A DNA stretch of 64,000 bases from CAZTHM01 sp041946825 (GTDB lineage Bacteria > Acidobacteriota > Terriglobia > UBA7540): the NCBI GenBank assembly GCA_041946825.1, contig JBHGBD010000005.1, forward strand, positions 186,001 through 250,000, read 5' to 3'. Every line of letters begins with the position of its first letter. Position 1 is the first letter of the stretch. Both the position numbers and the translations under genes were made by a program. Below are positions 41,663 to 49,073 of this stretch, in pieces. The notes beneath the pieces are model-generated. The model saw only the letters and a program-made list of their open reading frames with translations, searched no databases and was not told the origin of the DNA.

Positions 41663-43565
41663 TGCCGGCTCGCCGGGTGGCGATAAACCCGCGTCTGGAG
41701 CGGAACCCTCCCCGCCGGAGACCACACCGACGCCCAGCTGCGTCCCAGGTGCGCCACCCCCGGAGCCGGAGAAGAAAAGTCAAAAGTCGAAAGTTGAAAG
41801 TCGAAAGGAAGAACGGCAGAAAAGCGACCAACGAAATTCGAGATTCGAAACTCGAAATTCGAATAACCAAAAGCCCCGCCCGAAAATCGGCGACGATCTC
41901 AAATCTCCAATCTCCGATTCGAGAAATCACAACTCACAATTCACAAATCACAAATCCGCCGTCCTTCTCGCCAGGCCCGCGCTCAACTTGCTTCCCTACC
42001 AGCGCCGCTGGGTCGAGGACGACTCGAAATTGAAGATCGTCGTCAAGGCGCGGCAGATCGGTTACTCCTTCGCCGCCACGCTGCGCGCCGTGATGAAGTG
42101 CCTGGAGCGCAAGACGACGTGGATCTTCCTCTCCAAGGGCGAGCGGCAATCGCGCCTGCTGATGGAAAAAGTCCACGACCACATTCGAAGCTGCGGCATC
42201 GTGGCGCGCACCAACGAGTCCACGTTCTTCGAAGGCACCTCGCTCAAGCAGCTCGAAGTGCGCTTTCCGAACGGCAGCGTCATCTACGGCCTGCCCGCCA
42301 ACCCCGATACGGCGCGCGGCTATTCGGGGCACGTTACCCTCGACGAGTTCGCCTTCCACGCCGACGCCGGCAAGATTTATGCCGCGCTCTTCCCCACCAT
42401 CACGCGCGGCTACGGACTCGAGGTCATCTCGACACCCAACGGAACGCAGGGGAAGTTTTATGAATTGGCCAGAGCTGCGGGCCTCGTGGAATCGGGACTC
42501 GCGAAAATCAGGCCATCGGATGATCGGGCCATTGGGCCATCGCCGATCACCCGATCATCCGACCGCCCGATCGCCCGATTATTGCCTACCGCTTGGTCCG
42601 CTCATTATTGTGATGTATACGACGCCGTGCGCCAGGGCCTGCAAGTAGATATCAACCTCCTGCGTAATGGCTGCGAAGATGCGACGGCGTGGCAACAGGA
42701 GTTTTGCTGCCAGTTCGTCTCCACGGCGGAGAATTTCTTTTCGCCGGAGCTGCTCGACGCGTGTTTGAGCGCGGAAGCGGGAGCTGGGTTCCAGGTGTCA
42801 GGTGCCAGGTGTCAGTTGGCCGGTCTTCTTCCCGACACCCGACACCCGAAGCCCGACACCTGCTTTTACCTCGGCATCGACATCGGCCGTCGGCACGACC
42901 GGACGGTTTTCTGGCTGGACGAAGTCCAGCCAGCGAAACCCGAAATTCGAAATTCGAAAATCGCCCCAGCGTCGTCGAGTTTCGAGATTCCAATCACAAA
43001 TCACAATTCACAAATCACAAATCTCTCCGTGGCCCGCCTCGTCCGCACCATGGACAACGCCCCCTTCGCCGACCAGCTCGCTTACGCGCGGGAATTGATG
43101 TCGCAGGAGGACGCTGCGGGGCGTCCGCTCGTCCGCCGCTGCTCGATCGACGCGACCGGCATCGGCGCGCACATGGCGGAGACGCTGGCGCGCGAGTTTG
43201 GGCCGCGCGTCGAGCCGGTGGTCTTTACCGCGGCGGTGAAGGAAGACCTGGCGTTTCGCACCAAGCGGCGTATGGAGGCTCGCCTGACCGTGCTGCCCGA
43301 TACGCGCGAGATTCGTCGCGCGTTCAGCGCTGTTAAGAAGTTTATAACCCCCTCAGGAAACCTGCGCTTCGACGCCGCGCGCACCGAGGCCGGGCACGCC
43401 GACGAGTTCTGGGCGAAAGCCCTCGCCGACCTGGCCGCCGATCCGGACGCGCATCGCGCCGCCGCGCGGGCCGAAGACGCGTTCCTCGCGGATTCCCTGC
43501 CGATCGTGAATCCGCTGGCGTTCCGCGAAGTGCAAGCATCGTGGTCGGCGTTGGAGGTTTTGTAG
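41544..43565 (+). CDS. Large terminase subunit, Mu gp28-like, with four in-frame repeat insertions
   Basis: A 673-codon frame from GTG 41544; the start is uncertain because it overlaps the small-subunit gene by 119 bases and no better site is visible. The ATPase begins at LNLLPYQRRWVEDDSKLKIV, with Walker A-like VVKARQIGYSFA and Walker B LDEFAFH. The nuclease half has YLGIDIGRRHDRTVFWLDE and CSIDATGIGAHMAE. Repeat-derived segments occupy about residues 76-139, 324-348, 417-440 and 464-494. They lie at the N-terminus or in loops, leaving every recognisable motif intact. The protein should cut and pump DNA into heads if functional. Confidence 0.85.
   Translation: MKASLAPKRCRRFRKSMASSKFRTPLRNPQNTHPNRLRLDAGSPGGDKPASGAEPSPPETTPTPSCVPGAPPPEPEKKSQKSKVESRKEERQKSDQRNSRFETRNSNNQKPRPKIGDDLKSPISDSRNHNSQFTNHKSAVLLARPALNLLPYQRRWVEDDSKLKIVVKARQIGYSFAATLRAVMKCLERKTTWIFLSKGERQSRLLMEKVHDHIRSCGIVARTNESTFFEGTSLKQLEVRFPNGSVIYGLPANPDTARGYSGHVTLDEFAFHADAGKIYAALFPTITRGYGLEVISTPNGTQGKFYELARAAGLVESGLAKIRPSDDRAIGPSPITRSSDRPIARLLPTAWSAHYCDVYDAVRQGLQVDINLLRNGCEDATAWQQEFCCQFVSTAENFFSPELLDACLSAEAGAGFQVSGARCQLAGLLPDTRHPKPDTCFYLGIDIGRRHDRTVFWLDEVQPAKPEIRNSKIAPASSSFEIPITNHNSQITNLSVARLVRTMDNAPFADQLAYARELMSQEDAAGRPLVRRCSIDATGIGAHMAETLAREFGPRVEPVVFTAAVKEDLAFRTKRRMEARLTVLPDTREIRRAFSAVKKFITPSGNLRFDAARTEAGHADEFWAKALADLAADPDAHRAAARAEDAFLADSLPIVNPLAFREVQASWSALEVL
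41772..41965 (+). repeat. Word-type repeats at the N-terminus of the terminase gene
   Basis: Three word classes run in series: AAAAGTCGAAAGTTGAAAGT (41776-41810), GAAATTCGAGATTCGAAACT (41835-41866) and TCACAATTCACAAATCACAA (41925-41958). All are read in frame in the terminase, giving KVESRKEE, FETRNSNN and HNSQFTNHKS. Confidence 0.85.
42512..42590 (+). repeat. GATCGG-word inverted repeat inside the terminase gene
   Basis: The left arm ATCGGATGATCGGGCCATTG and right arm ATCACCCGATCATCCGACCG are mutually complementary around a short loop. Read in frame as PSDDRAIGPSPITRSSDRPI. It falls between the ATPase and nuclease halves. Confidence 0.88.
42791..42863 (+). repeat. GGTGTCAG-word inverted repeat inside the terminase gene
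   Basis: GGTGTCAGGTGCCAGGTGTC (42794 on) pairs with CGACACCCGACACCCGAAGC and the terminal GACACCTG. Read in frame as GFQVSGARCQLAGLLPDTRH. It lies immediately before the catalytic strand YLGIDIGRRHD. Confidence 0.88.
42930..43025 (+). repeat. GAAATTCG / CAAATCAC word repeats inside the terminase gene
   Basis: CCCGAAATTCGAAATTCGAA (42938 on) is partly complementary to TCGAGTTTCGAGATTC, and is followed by AATCACAAATCACAATTCAC to 43023. Read in frame as EIRNSKIAP and ITNHNSQITN between two nuclease strands. Confidence 0.88.
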
Positions 43566-43642
43566 AAACGCCGTCAGCGGTCAGCCCTCAGCCGTCAGCA
43601 AACCGCTTCGCTGATCGCTGAAAGCTGACGGCTGAAAGCCTG
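43566..43642. repeat. GTCAGC-word inverted repeat between terminase and portal
   Basis: CGTCAGCGGTCAGCCCTCAG and its complement GCTGAAAGCTGACGGCTGAA face each other across a ten-base loop, filling the 85-bp gap and ending next to GGAGC, the ribosome-binding site of the portal gene. Confidence 0.9.
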
Positions 43643-43650
43643 GAGCAAAC

Positions 43651-45054
43651 ATGAAACTCGGACCACTCGAAATTTCCTGGACGCGACCCTCACCCCTGAC
43701 CCCTCTCCCCGGGGGAGAGGGGAAACAGAAATCCAATTCCGGCCCTCTCCCACTGGGAGAGGGTGGCCCCGATGCAGTTAATCGGGGACGGGTGAGGGAT
43801 TTCGAGCCGCACGGACTTCCTGGAACTCCCGTCTTCAGCGGCTTCCTGCGCGACTTCGGCGAGTACAACCCGGGGCTCGAAGGCCTGACCGCCGTGCGCA
43901 CCTACGAAAAGATGCGCCGCTCCGACGCCCAGGTCTCCGCCACGCTGCTTGTGTGCGAGTTGCCCATCCGGGCCGCCGCTTGGGACGTCGTGCCCGCCAG
44001 CGACTTGCCCCTCGACCACGAGATCGCCGCGTTCGTCCGCGAAAACCTTTTTGGCGGGCTCGAATATACGTCGCCTTCCGGCGTCACGACCTCGCAATCG
44101 TGGGACGACGTGCTGCGCAACGCGCTGCTGATGCTCGCCTTCGGCGCCAGCGCGCACGAGGAAATTTACGCGATCGACGGCGAGCGCATTCGCCTGGCGA
44201 GGCTCGCGCCGCGTCTTCCGCTCACCTTCTACCGCTGGATCGTCGATTCCGACGGCGAAACCCTGCTGGCGCTCAATCAGTACGGCTACCGCAACGCGCG
44301 ATTCGAATCGGTGATGATTCCCGCCCAACGCCTCGCCGTCTTCACGTTCAACCAGGAAGGCGCGAACTTCTTCGGCCGCTCGATGCTGCGCCCCGCCTAC
44401 ATGCACTGGTACATCAAGCACCAGCTCTACCGCATCGATGCCATCGCCGGCGAGCGGAACGGCCTGGGCGTGCCCACCATCGAGCAGGGGCCCGACAGCT
44501 CGAAAGAAGACCGCGAGGCCGCGGCGAAATGGGTGCAGCAACTCGCCGCGCATGAGAAGACCGGCGTGTCGCTGCCCGCGGGATGGAAGTTTTCGCTCAA
44601 GGGGGTCGAGGGGAACGTCCGCGACCTTTATAACTCCATACAACACCACAATATCGAAATATCCAGGACAGCCCTTGCCTTCTTTATGAACCTCGGCCTG
44701 GGAGCGCGCGCGGCGGGCAATCGCTCTCTCGGCGAGTCGCAGACCGATTTCTTCTTCCTCGCCCTGCAGGCCACCGCCGATCAGATCGCGCGCACCATCG
44801 GCCATACCACGATCAAGCAGCTTGTCGATTACAACTGGGAAGGCGTTACGGGCTATCCCCGCCTCACCGTATCCAATCTAAGAGCGCGGAACTTTTCGGA
44901 AACGATGGAATCGCTCACGCGCCTCGCCGAAGGCGGCATCCTCGCGCCCTATCCCGAGCTTACCCAATACGTCGCTCGCGAGCTGGGGCTGCCACCCAGG
45001 CGGGAGACAGAAGTCGGGAGTCAGGAGCCGGAAGAAACTGCACTGGAGGTCTAA
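43651..45054 (+). CDS. Portal protein, Mu gp29-like (DUF935)
   Basis: A 467-residue protein. After residues 10-45 encoded by a PLSPRGRG-type repeat, the DUF935 body begins at FSGFLRDFGEYNPGLEGLTA. It includes YEKMRRSDAQVSATLLVCEL, AFGASAHEEIYAIDGERIRL, and LGLGARAAGNRSLGESQTDF, all typical of the family. The portal ring is the entry for DNA and the head-tail joint. The last residues (EVGSQEPEETALEV) also come from word-type repeat. The Mu gp30-type head morphogenesis gene that usually follows is missing. Confidence 0.87.
   Translation: MKLGPLEISWTRPSPLTPLPGGEGKQKSNSGPLPLGEGGPDAVNRGRVRDFEPHGLPGTPVFSGFLRDFGEYNPGLEGLTAVRTYEKMRRSDAQVSATLLVCELPIRAAAWDVVPASDLPLDHEIAAFVRENLFGGLEYTSPSGVTTSQSWDDVLRNALLMLAFGASAHEEIYAIDGERIRLARLAPRLPLTFYRWIVDSDGETLLALNQYGYRNARFESVMIPAQRLAVFTFNQEGANFFGRSMLRPAYMHWYIKHQLYRIDAIAGERNGLGVPTIEQGPDSSKEDREAAAKWVQQLAAHEKTGVSLPAGWKFSLKGVEGNVRDLYNSIQHHNIEISRTALAFFMNLGLGARAAGNRSLGESQTDFFFLALQATADQIARTIGHTTIKQLVDYNWEGVTGYPRLTVSNLRARNFSETMESLTRLAEGGILAPYPELTQYVARELGLPPRRETEVGSQEPEETALEV
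43686..43800 (+). repeat. PLSPRGRG-type repeat inside the portal gene
   Basis: Outer arms CCCTCACCCC and GGGTGAGGG enclose two hairpins, CCTCTCCCCGGGGGAGAGG and CCCTCTCCCACTGGGAGAGG, and a small CCCCGAT/ATCGGGG stem. It is read in frame as RPSPLTPLPGGEG and GPLPLGEGG. Confidence 0.88.
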
Positions 45055-45082
45055 CGGAGACAAGCGTCGAAGGAGAACTGTC

Positions 45083-46375
45083 GTGCAATCGCAAATCACA
45101 AATCACAATTCACAAATCACCAATCCTCCCCGCTTCGTCATCACGCTGGGCGCCGCGCCGGCGGAAGGGTTGATTCGCGTCCCGCTCGCCGTCACCGGCA
45201 AATGGGTTCGCGGCACGACGACCTTCGCCATCACGCGCGAGGATCTGGACTCGATCGTCCGCAATTTCCGCCAGCGACAGAATGGCGAGGTCAACGTCGA
45301 TTACGACCACGCGAGCGAAATGCCGGAAGTCGCCGCCGGCGGCCCCGTGCCCTCGGCCGGGCGCATCGTGCGGCTCGATCCGCCGGAGGAAGCAGACGGG
45401 AGTAGGGAGTCGGGAGTAGGGAGTCGGAACACTGACACTTCCGGTCTCGCCGTTCGCGAGCCCCGAGTCGCGAGTCCCCAATCCCGGTACTTCCTCTACG
45501 GCTGGTACGAGCCCACGGTCCGCGCGCGCGAACTGCTCGAACGCCGCGAATATCGCTTCATCTCGCCCGCCATCGAGTGGAGCGCGAAGTCAAAGCGCAC
45601 CGGGAGATCGCAGGGGACGACATTGACTTCCGTCGCGCTCACCAACCGGCCGTTTCTCGAGGAGTTGCCGCAAATCCGGCTGTCGGACCCGGCATTCCAA
45701 CCCGTATTCGAAACTCGAAATTCGAAATTCGAAACTGGAAATTTGAAATTGGAAACTGCAAACCCGAGCCGCAAGCCGCCAATTTCCATTTTCCAGTTTC
45801 CAGTTTCCACCCAAGGAGGTTCCATGAAACAAGTCAAACCCATCCTCGAAGGCGGCGTTATCAAGCTGTCGCACGAGGATTTCCAGGAAGAGTATTACCT
45901 GAGTCAGGATGACCTGCGGAGTTGCCTGGCCGGAAGCGGGCTTCTCGGCGCCGAGACGCCGGCGGGCGCCGCGATCACTTACAGCCAGGCGCGGTCGCTG
46001 CTCTCCGAAGCCGAAGCGCGGGACAAATTCATTCCGGCCGCGGAGGTCTTTCGCGCGCAGGCCGAGCAGGCGCTCGACGATGCGGTGAAAGCCGGGAAGA
46101 TCCTTCCCCGCCAGCGCGACGACTGGCGCAGGATCGCGCTCTCCGATCTCCCCACGTTCCGCAAGCTGATGACCGCGCAGAAGCCGCTCGTGCCGACCGA
46201 GCCGGTGGGCTTTGCGGGCACGCCGCCCTCGGACGTCCAGGAGCAGGTCAAGTTCATGGCCGAGCAGCGCATGCGCGAGCGCCAGATCACCTTCGGCCAG
46301 GCGCTTTCGGAGATCGGGCGCGAGCAGCCCGACCTTGTCCAGCAGTATCGCCGCGCGGTTTCGACGAGTGACTAG
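45083..46375 (+). CDS. Phage prohead protease, Mu I-like, with internal scaffold start
   Basis: 430 codons from GTG 45083 with AAGGAG upstream. NGEVNVDYDHASEMPEVAAG near residues 72-91 is the Mu-I-type protease core, and YEPTVRARELLERREYRFIS with SPAIEW follows. Three in-frame repeat segments occur: residues 2-14 (QSQITNHNSQITN), about 106-135 (GSRESGVGSRNTD) and about 209-246 (FETRNSKFETGNLK). The C-terminal third (from residue 248) is helical and scaffold-like. In Mu the scaffold is the C-terminal part of the protease gene, made from its own start, and the same seems true here. Confidence 0.82.
   Translation: MQSQITNHNSQITNPPRFVITLGAAPAEGLIRVPLAVTGKWVRGTTTFAITREDLDSIVRNFRQRQNGEVNVDYDHASEMPEVAAGGPVPSAGRIVRLDPPEEADGSRESGVGSRNTDTSGLAVREPRVASPQSRYFLYGWYEPTVRARELLERREYRFISPAIEWSAKSKRTGRSQGTTLTSVALTNRPFLEELPQIRLSDPAFQPVFETRNSKFETGNLKLETANPSRKPPISIFQFPVSTQGGSMKQVKPILEGGVIKLSHEDFQEEYYLSQDDLRSCLAGSGLLGAETPAGAAITYSQARSLLSEAEARDKFIPAAEVFRAQAEQALDDAVKAGKILPRQRDDWRRIALSDLPTFRKLMTAQKPLVPTEPVGFAGTPPSDVQEQVKFMAEQRMRERQITFGQALSEIGREQPDLVQQYRRAVSTSD
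45086..45123 (+). repeat. CAAATCAC-word repeat at the start of the protease gene
   Basis: AATCGCAAATCACAAATCAC and variants run from the second codon onward and give QSQITNHNSQITN at the N-terminus. A partial upstream partner (GGGAGTCAGGAGCCGG, 45013-45030) belongs to a different word class and ends the portal gene. Confidence 0.85.
45398..45488 (+). repeat. GGGAGTCG-word inverted repeat inside the protease gene
   Basis: GGGAGTAGGGAGTCGGGAGT on the left and CCCCGAGTCGCGAGTCCCCA on the right are complementary. It is read in frame between the protease core and the following strand. Confidence 0.88.
45707..45812 (+). repeat. GAAATTCG / TTTCCAG inverted repeat at the protease-scaffold junction
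   Basis: AAACTCGAAATTCGAAATTC and GGAAATTTGAAATTGGAAAC on the left face CCAATTTCCATTTTCCAGTT on the right. It ends three bases before the AAGGAGG that precedes the internal ATG at 45824, so it occupies the natural protease-scaffold boundary. Confidence 0.88.
45824..46375 (+). CDS. Capsid scaffold protein from internal start (Mu Z-like)
   Basis: ATG at 45824 (residue 248 of the protease frame) is preceded by CCAAGGAGGTTCC, the best ribosome-binding site in this part of the window, inside an open frame. The resulting 183-residue protein (MKQVKPILEGGVIKLSHEDF start) is rich in charged helices such as AEVFRAQAEQALDDAVKAGK and lacks cysteine after residue 30, as scaffolds often do. Known from Mu: the scaffold Z is made from the 3' part of gene I. 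Inferred here from position and signal. Confidence 0.7.
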   Translation: MKQVKPILEGGVIKLSHEDFQEEYYLSQDDLRSCLAGSGLLGAETPAGAAITYSQARSLLSEAEARDKFIPAAEVFRAQAEQALDDAVKAGKILPRQRDDWRRIALSDLPTFRKLMTAQKPLVPTEPVGFAGTPPSDVQEQVKFMAEQRMRERQITFGQALSEIGREQPDLVQQYRRAVSTSD

Positions 46376-46492
46376 TGGCGATTGGCAAGTGACAAGTGTG
46401 CGGGATTCGGGATCCGGGGTTCGGGGTTCGTGAACAACGAATGCCGACTGAGGTCCCGAATCCCCAAACCCGAACCCCCAATCCCGTTTTGG
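46372..46492. repeat. GGGATTCGGGG-word inverted repeat
   Basis: TGCGGGATTCGGGATCCGGG and GGTTCGGGGTTC on the left, GTCCCGAATCCCCAAACCCG and AACCCCCAATCCCG on the right, with a short loop. It fills the gap and ends one base before TTTTGGAGG, the ribosome-binding site of the next gene. Confidence 0.9.
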
Positions 46493-46500
46493 AGGAAAGA

Positions 46501-46905
46501 ATGCCAGGAGCAACCTACGTACTCGACAAGACCTACAAGGAAACCGACGCGGCGGGCGTGGGCCGCTTCCGCGCCGTGACCTTCGGCACGAACGACGGCG
46601 AGTGCAAGCTGCCCGCCGCCGCCAACGACCCGTGCGCGGGCATCACCCAGGAAGCGCAGTCGAAGCAAAACCAGAACGTCGCGGTGCGCGTCCTGGGCGT
46701 CTCGCGCGCCTACGCCAACGGCACGATCGCCAAGGGCGACTGGGTGGAGATCGCCGGTACCGCCGGTGATCTGAAGAAGTCCGCGCTGACCGCCGGCACC
46801 TACGCGATTCACAACATCGTGGGCCAGGCGCTCAGCTCGGCGGCGACGGGCGAAATCTTTTTCGTCCTGCTCACCCCCGGGCCGTGCGTGCAGGCAGCGT
46901 CGTAA
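46501..46905 (+). CDS. Capsid cement/decoration protein, DUF2190-like
   Basis: A 134-residue beta-rich protein with ATG 46501 preceded by TTGGAGGAAAG. NQNVAVRVLGVSRAYANGTI and KGDWVEIAGTAGDLKKSALT fit the capsid-cement family that lies between protease and major capsid genes. The 105-base upstream extension of the frame reads through repeat and is discounted. Confidence 0.75.
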   Translation: MPGATYVLDKTYKETDAAGVGRFRAVTFGTNDGECKLPAAANDPCAGITQEAQSKQNQNVAVRVLGVSRAYANGTIAKGDWVEIAGTAGDLKKSALTAGTYAIHNIVGQALSSAATGEIFFVLLTPGPCVQAAS

Positions 46906-46907
46906 CG

Positions 46908-47050
46908 GCAGTGACGAGTGACAAGTGACGAGTGACGAGCAACTCGTCATGCCCGCGAAGGCGGGCATCCAGTCGCCGCCAGTATGGGATTCCCGCTTGC
47001 GCGGGAATGACGTCGCTGGCTTGTCACATGTCACTCGTCACTCGTCACTG
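46908..47050. repeat. GTCACTCG-word inverted repeat containing an ATTCCCGC palindromic repeat
   Basis: GTGACGAGTGACAAGTGACG at 46911 on and GTCACTCGTCACTCGTCACT at 47031 on form the outer stem. Between them sits a copy of a different, widespread element (CATGCCCGCGAAGGCGGGCA, 46949-46968, and GATTCCCGCTTGCGCGGGAA, 46989-47008). So one repeat family has been inserted inside another. Confidence 0.9.
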
Positions 47051-47134
47051 TTCTTGAGCGGGTTGGTCCCGGCGGTCAGCGAGCCGGGGCACATCAACCC
47101 GCTGGCCGTGGAGCGACCGGCTGACCGGTCTCCG

Positions 47135-47350
47135 CGAGCTGGGGGCTGGGTACTGGGTGCTGGGTGTTGGGGAAAGACGTAGGGAATCTTGCTTCACCCC
47201 AACACCTGACACCTGACACCTGCCACCCGGATTGACCCCGCGCGCGGAGCGCTTCCGGAGCGGCGGAATCGAAATCGGGCGCACCCGTTCGCTGTAGCGG
47301 CGATCTGTGGTCGCCGGCGACCCGGCGAGCGCAGCTCGCCGCTACGACGC
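47135..47350. repeat. CTGGGTGC / GTGTCAGG inverted repeat followed by a GTAGCGGCGA hairpin element
   Basis: GCTGGGTACTGGGTGCTGGG on the left and AACACCTGACACCTGACACC on the right (47136-47222) face each other. After a 70-base spacer, CTGTAGCGGCGATCTGTGGT and GCGCAGCTCGCCGCTACG (47293-47346) form a second, unrelated hairpin. The ribosome-binding site of the capsid gene follows. Confidence 0.85.
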
Positions 47351-47372
47351 CGCCCGAAGAGGAGATGTAACC

Positions 47373-48308
47373 ATGCCGGATATTTCGATGGTGCATATAG
47401 ACCAGGCTCTGACGGAAGTTTCCGTCGCATACCGCAACACGCAGTATGTGGCGGACTCCGTCTTCCCCGTCGTCCCGGTCTCGAAGCAATCGAACAAGTA
47501 CTTCATCTACTCGAAGGACAACTTCCGCACGCTCGACGACGCGCGGCGTCCCGGGGCGCGGGCGAACGAGATCGAGTGGACGCTCTCGACTGACACCTAC
47601 TACTGCGAAGGCCACGCGCTCGCCCAGGCGATCCCCGACGAGCTGCGCGCCAACGCCGACCAGGCGATCGACGTGGACGTGGACACCACCGAGGTCCTCA
47701 CCGACCTCGTCTACCTGCAGCGCGAGATCCTGGTCGCCTCGAAGGCCACCGACTCGAGCGTCATCACGCAATCCACGACGCTTTCAGGCAACAGCCAGTG
47801 GTCCGATTACACGAACTCCGATCCCATCACCGCGATCGAGGACCAGAAGGCGACGATCCTGAAGCAGATCGGGCACCTGCCCAACTCGATCCTGGTCAGT
47901 TACCCGGTCTTCAAGACGCTGCGCAACCACCCGAAAATCATCGAGCGCTTCAAGTACTCGCAGGTGGCGGTGGTGCAGCCCGACCACCTGAAGTCGGTGT
48001 TCAACGTCGAGAACTTCTACGTGGGCTCGGCGATCAAGAACCTGGCCAAGGAAGGCGCCGCGGATAACCTCGATTACATCTGGGGAAAGAACGCGCTGCT
48101 CTTCTACCGGCCGCCGGTGGCGGGCCGCCGCACGGTTTCGCTCGGATACCAGTTCACGCTGGCGTTCGGCGCGAATAACGGCGGGTTCTTCGTCAAGCGT
48201 TATCGCGACGAGGCGCGCACCGCCGACGTCGTCGAAGTGCAGCTCTACTTCGACGCCAAGATCGTCGCCGCCAACGCGGCGTTTCTCTGGCTGAGCGCGG
48301 TGGCGTAA
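47373..48308 (+). CDS. Major capsid protein
   Basis: A 311-residue protein from ATG 47373 with GAGGAG upstream. VAYRNTQYVADSVFPVVPVS, GARANEIEWTLSTDTYYCEG, and ILVSYPVFKTLRNHPKIIER match a family of phage major capsid proteins found after DUF2190 genes. The frame has no repeat insertion, in contrast to its neighbours, which suggests that this gene tolerates insertions least. Confidence 0.85.
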   Translation: MPDISMVHIDQALTEVSVAYRNTQYVADSVFPVVPVSKQSNKYFIYSKDNFRTLDDARRPGARANEIEWTLSTDTYYCEGHALAQAIPDELRANADQAIDVDVDTTEVLTDLVYLQREILVASKATDSSVITQSTTLSGNSQWSDYTNSDPITAIEDQKATILKQIGHLPNSILVSYPVFKTLRNHPKIIERFKYSQVAVVQPDHLKSVFNVENFYVGSAIKNLAKEGAADNLDYIWGKNALLFYRPPVAGRRTVSLGYQFTLAFGANNGGFFVKRYRDEARTADVVEVQLYFDAKIVAANAAFLWLSAVA

Positions 48309-48418
48309 ACAAATCGGTCCATCGGCTCATCGGGTGATCGGCTCATCGGATGATCGGTTGATCGAAAGATCTCCAAATCATCCGATGGATCGATCGCCCG
48401 ATGGCCCGATAAGCAAAC
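48308..48418. repeat. ATCGG-word inverted repeat after the capsid gene
   Basis: ATCGGCTCATCGGGTGATCG and relatives on the left and ATCCGATGGATCGATCGCCC and relatives on the right are complementary over about 34 bases with few mismatches, around a loop of about 20. It ends just before AGGAGC, the next ribosome-binding site. Confidence 0.92.
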
Positions 48419-48429
48419 AGGAGCATTTC

Positions 48430-48918
48430 ATGAGTTTCACAACCATTGACGCTGTGGCGGCGCATTACCCCGGATTCCAGCGCGGCGTGGCGAACCAGAA
48501 TCCGACGGACGCGCAAATCCAGGCGTGGATCGAGGGCCAGTCGGCGCGCCTGGCGGGGATCGCGGCGGCGCGCGGGTACACGCTCGAGGGTTTGTCGAGC
48601 TCGAACCCGCAGGGGTTCGCGCTCCTGGCGCTCGCCAACGAAGTTGGGGCGGCAGCCGACCTGGGCGAGGCGCTCTTCTCCCTTCTAGGACCGGATCCCG
48701 CTGGAGCGGGACCCGCCGGATGGGCCAATCCCAACTCGCTGCGCCGCTCGTTCGAGAACATGCTCGCCGAGCTCGCGCGCGGAACCTACGACAAGCTCTT
48801 CGTCGCCACCGCGCGCACCGCCGACGTCAGTCCGGCGTTCGGCGGGGTCGCGGGCCAGGAAGGAGACCTCGACTCGGAAGACAGCGTTGCGGCGTTCAAG
48901 AAGGAGCAGGAATTCTGA
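48430..48918 (+). CDS. Head-tail connector-region protein, unassigned
   Basis: A 162-residue mostly helical protein (TIDAVAAHYPGFQRGVANQN; GFALLALANEVGAAADLGEA), with ATG 48430 and CAGGAGC upstream. It sits where Mu-like phages encode a head-completion or connector protein after the major capsid. Family match not certain. A GGATCCCGCTGGAGCGGGAC stretch (48691 on) is a possible small in-frame hairpin insertion. Confidence 0.6.
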   Translation: MSFTTIDAVAAHYPGFQRGVANQNPTDAQIQAWIEGQSARLAGIAAARGYTLEGLSSSNPQGFALLALANEVGAAADLGEALFSLLGPDPAGAGPAGWANPNSLRRSFENMLAELARGTYDKLFVATARTADVSPAFGGVAGQEGDLDSEDSVAAFKKEQEF

Positions 48919-49070
48919 ATTATGAATTTCTGGCCCTCTCCCTGGGGGAGAGGGTGTCCCGATGCTTTGTATCGGGACAGGTGAGGGTTGAGCGCTTTTC
49001 GCTGTTCGAGTTTCTCTTTTCGAGTTTTGCATTTCGAATTTCTATTTTCGATTTTCGAATTTCCAGTTTC
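48914..49070. repeat. Three adjacent repeat families between connector genes
   Basis: A GAATTCTGAATTATGAATTT patch overlapping the stop codon is followed by a PLSPRGRG-type unit (CCCTCTCCCTGGGGGAGAGG, GTCCCGAT and GGTGAGGG, 48933-48988) and then a TTTCGAATTTCTATTTTCGA word patch to 49070. The next gene starts four bases later and has no visible ribosome-binding site. Confidence 0.85.
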
Positions 49071-49073
49071 GGC

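Noticed and set aside
46396..46500. Upstream extension of the cement-protein frame
   Set aside because: It reads through an inverted repeat; ATG 46501 with TTGGAGG is clearly the better start.
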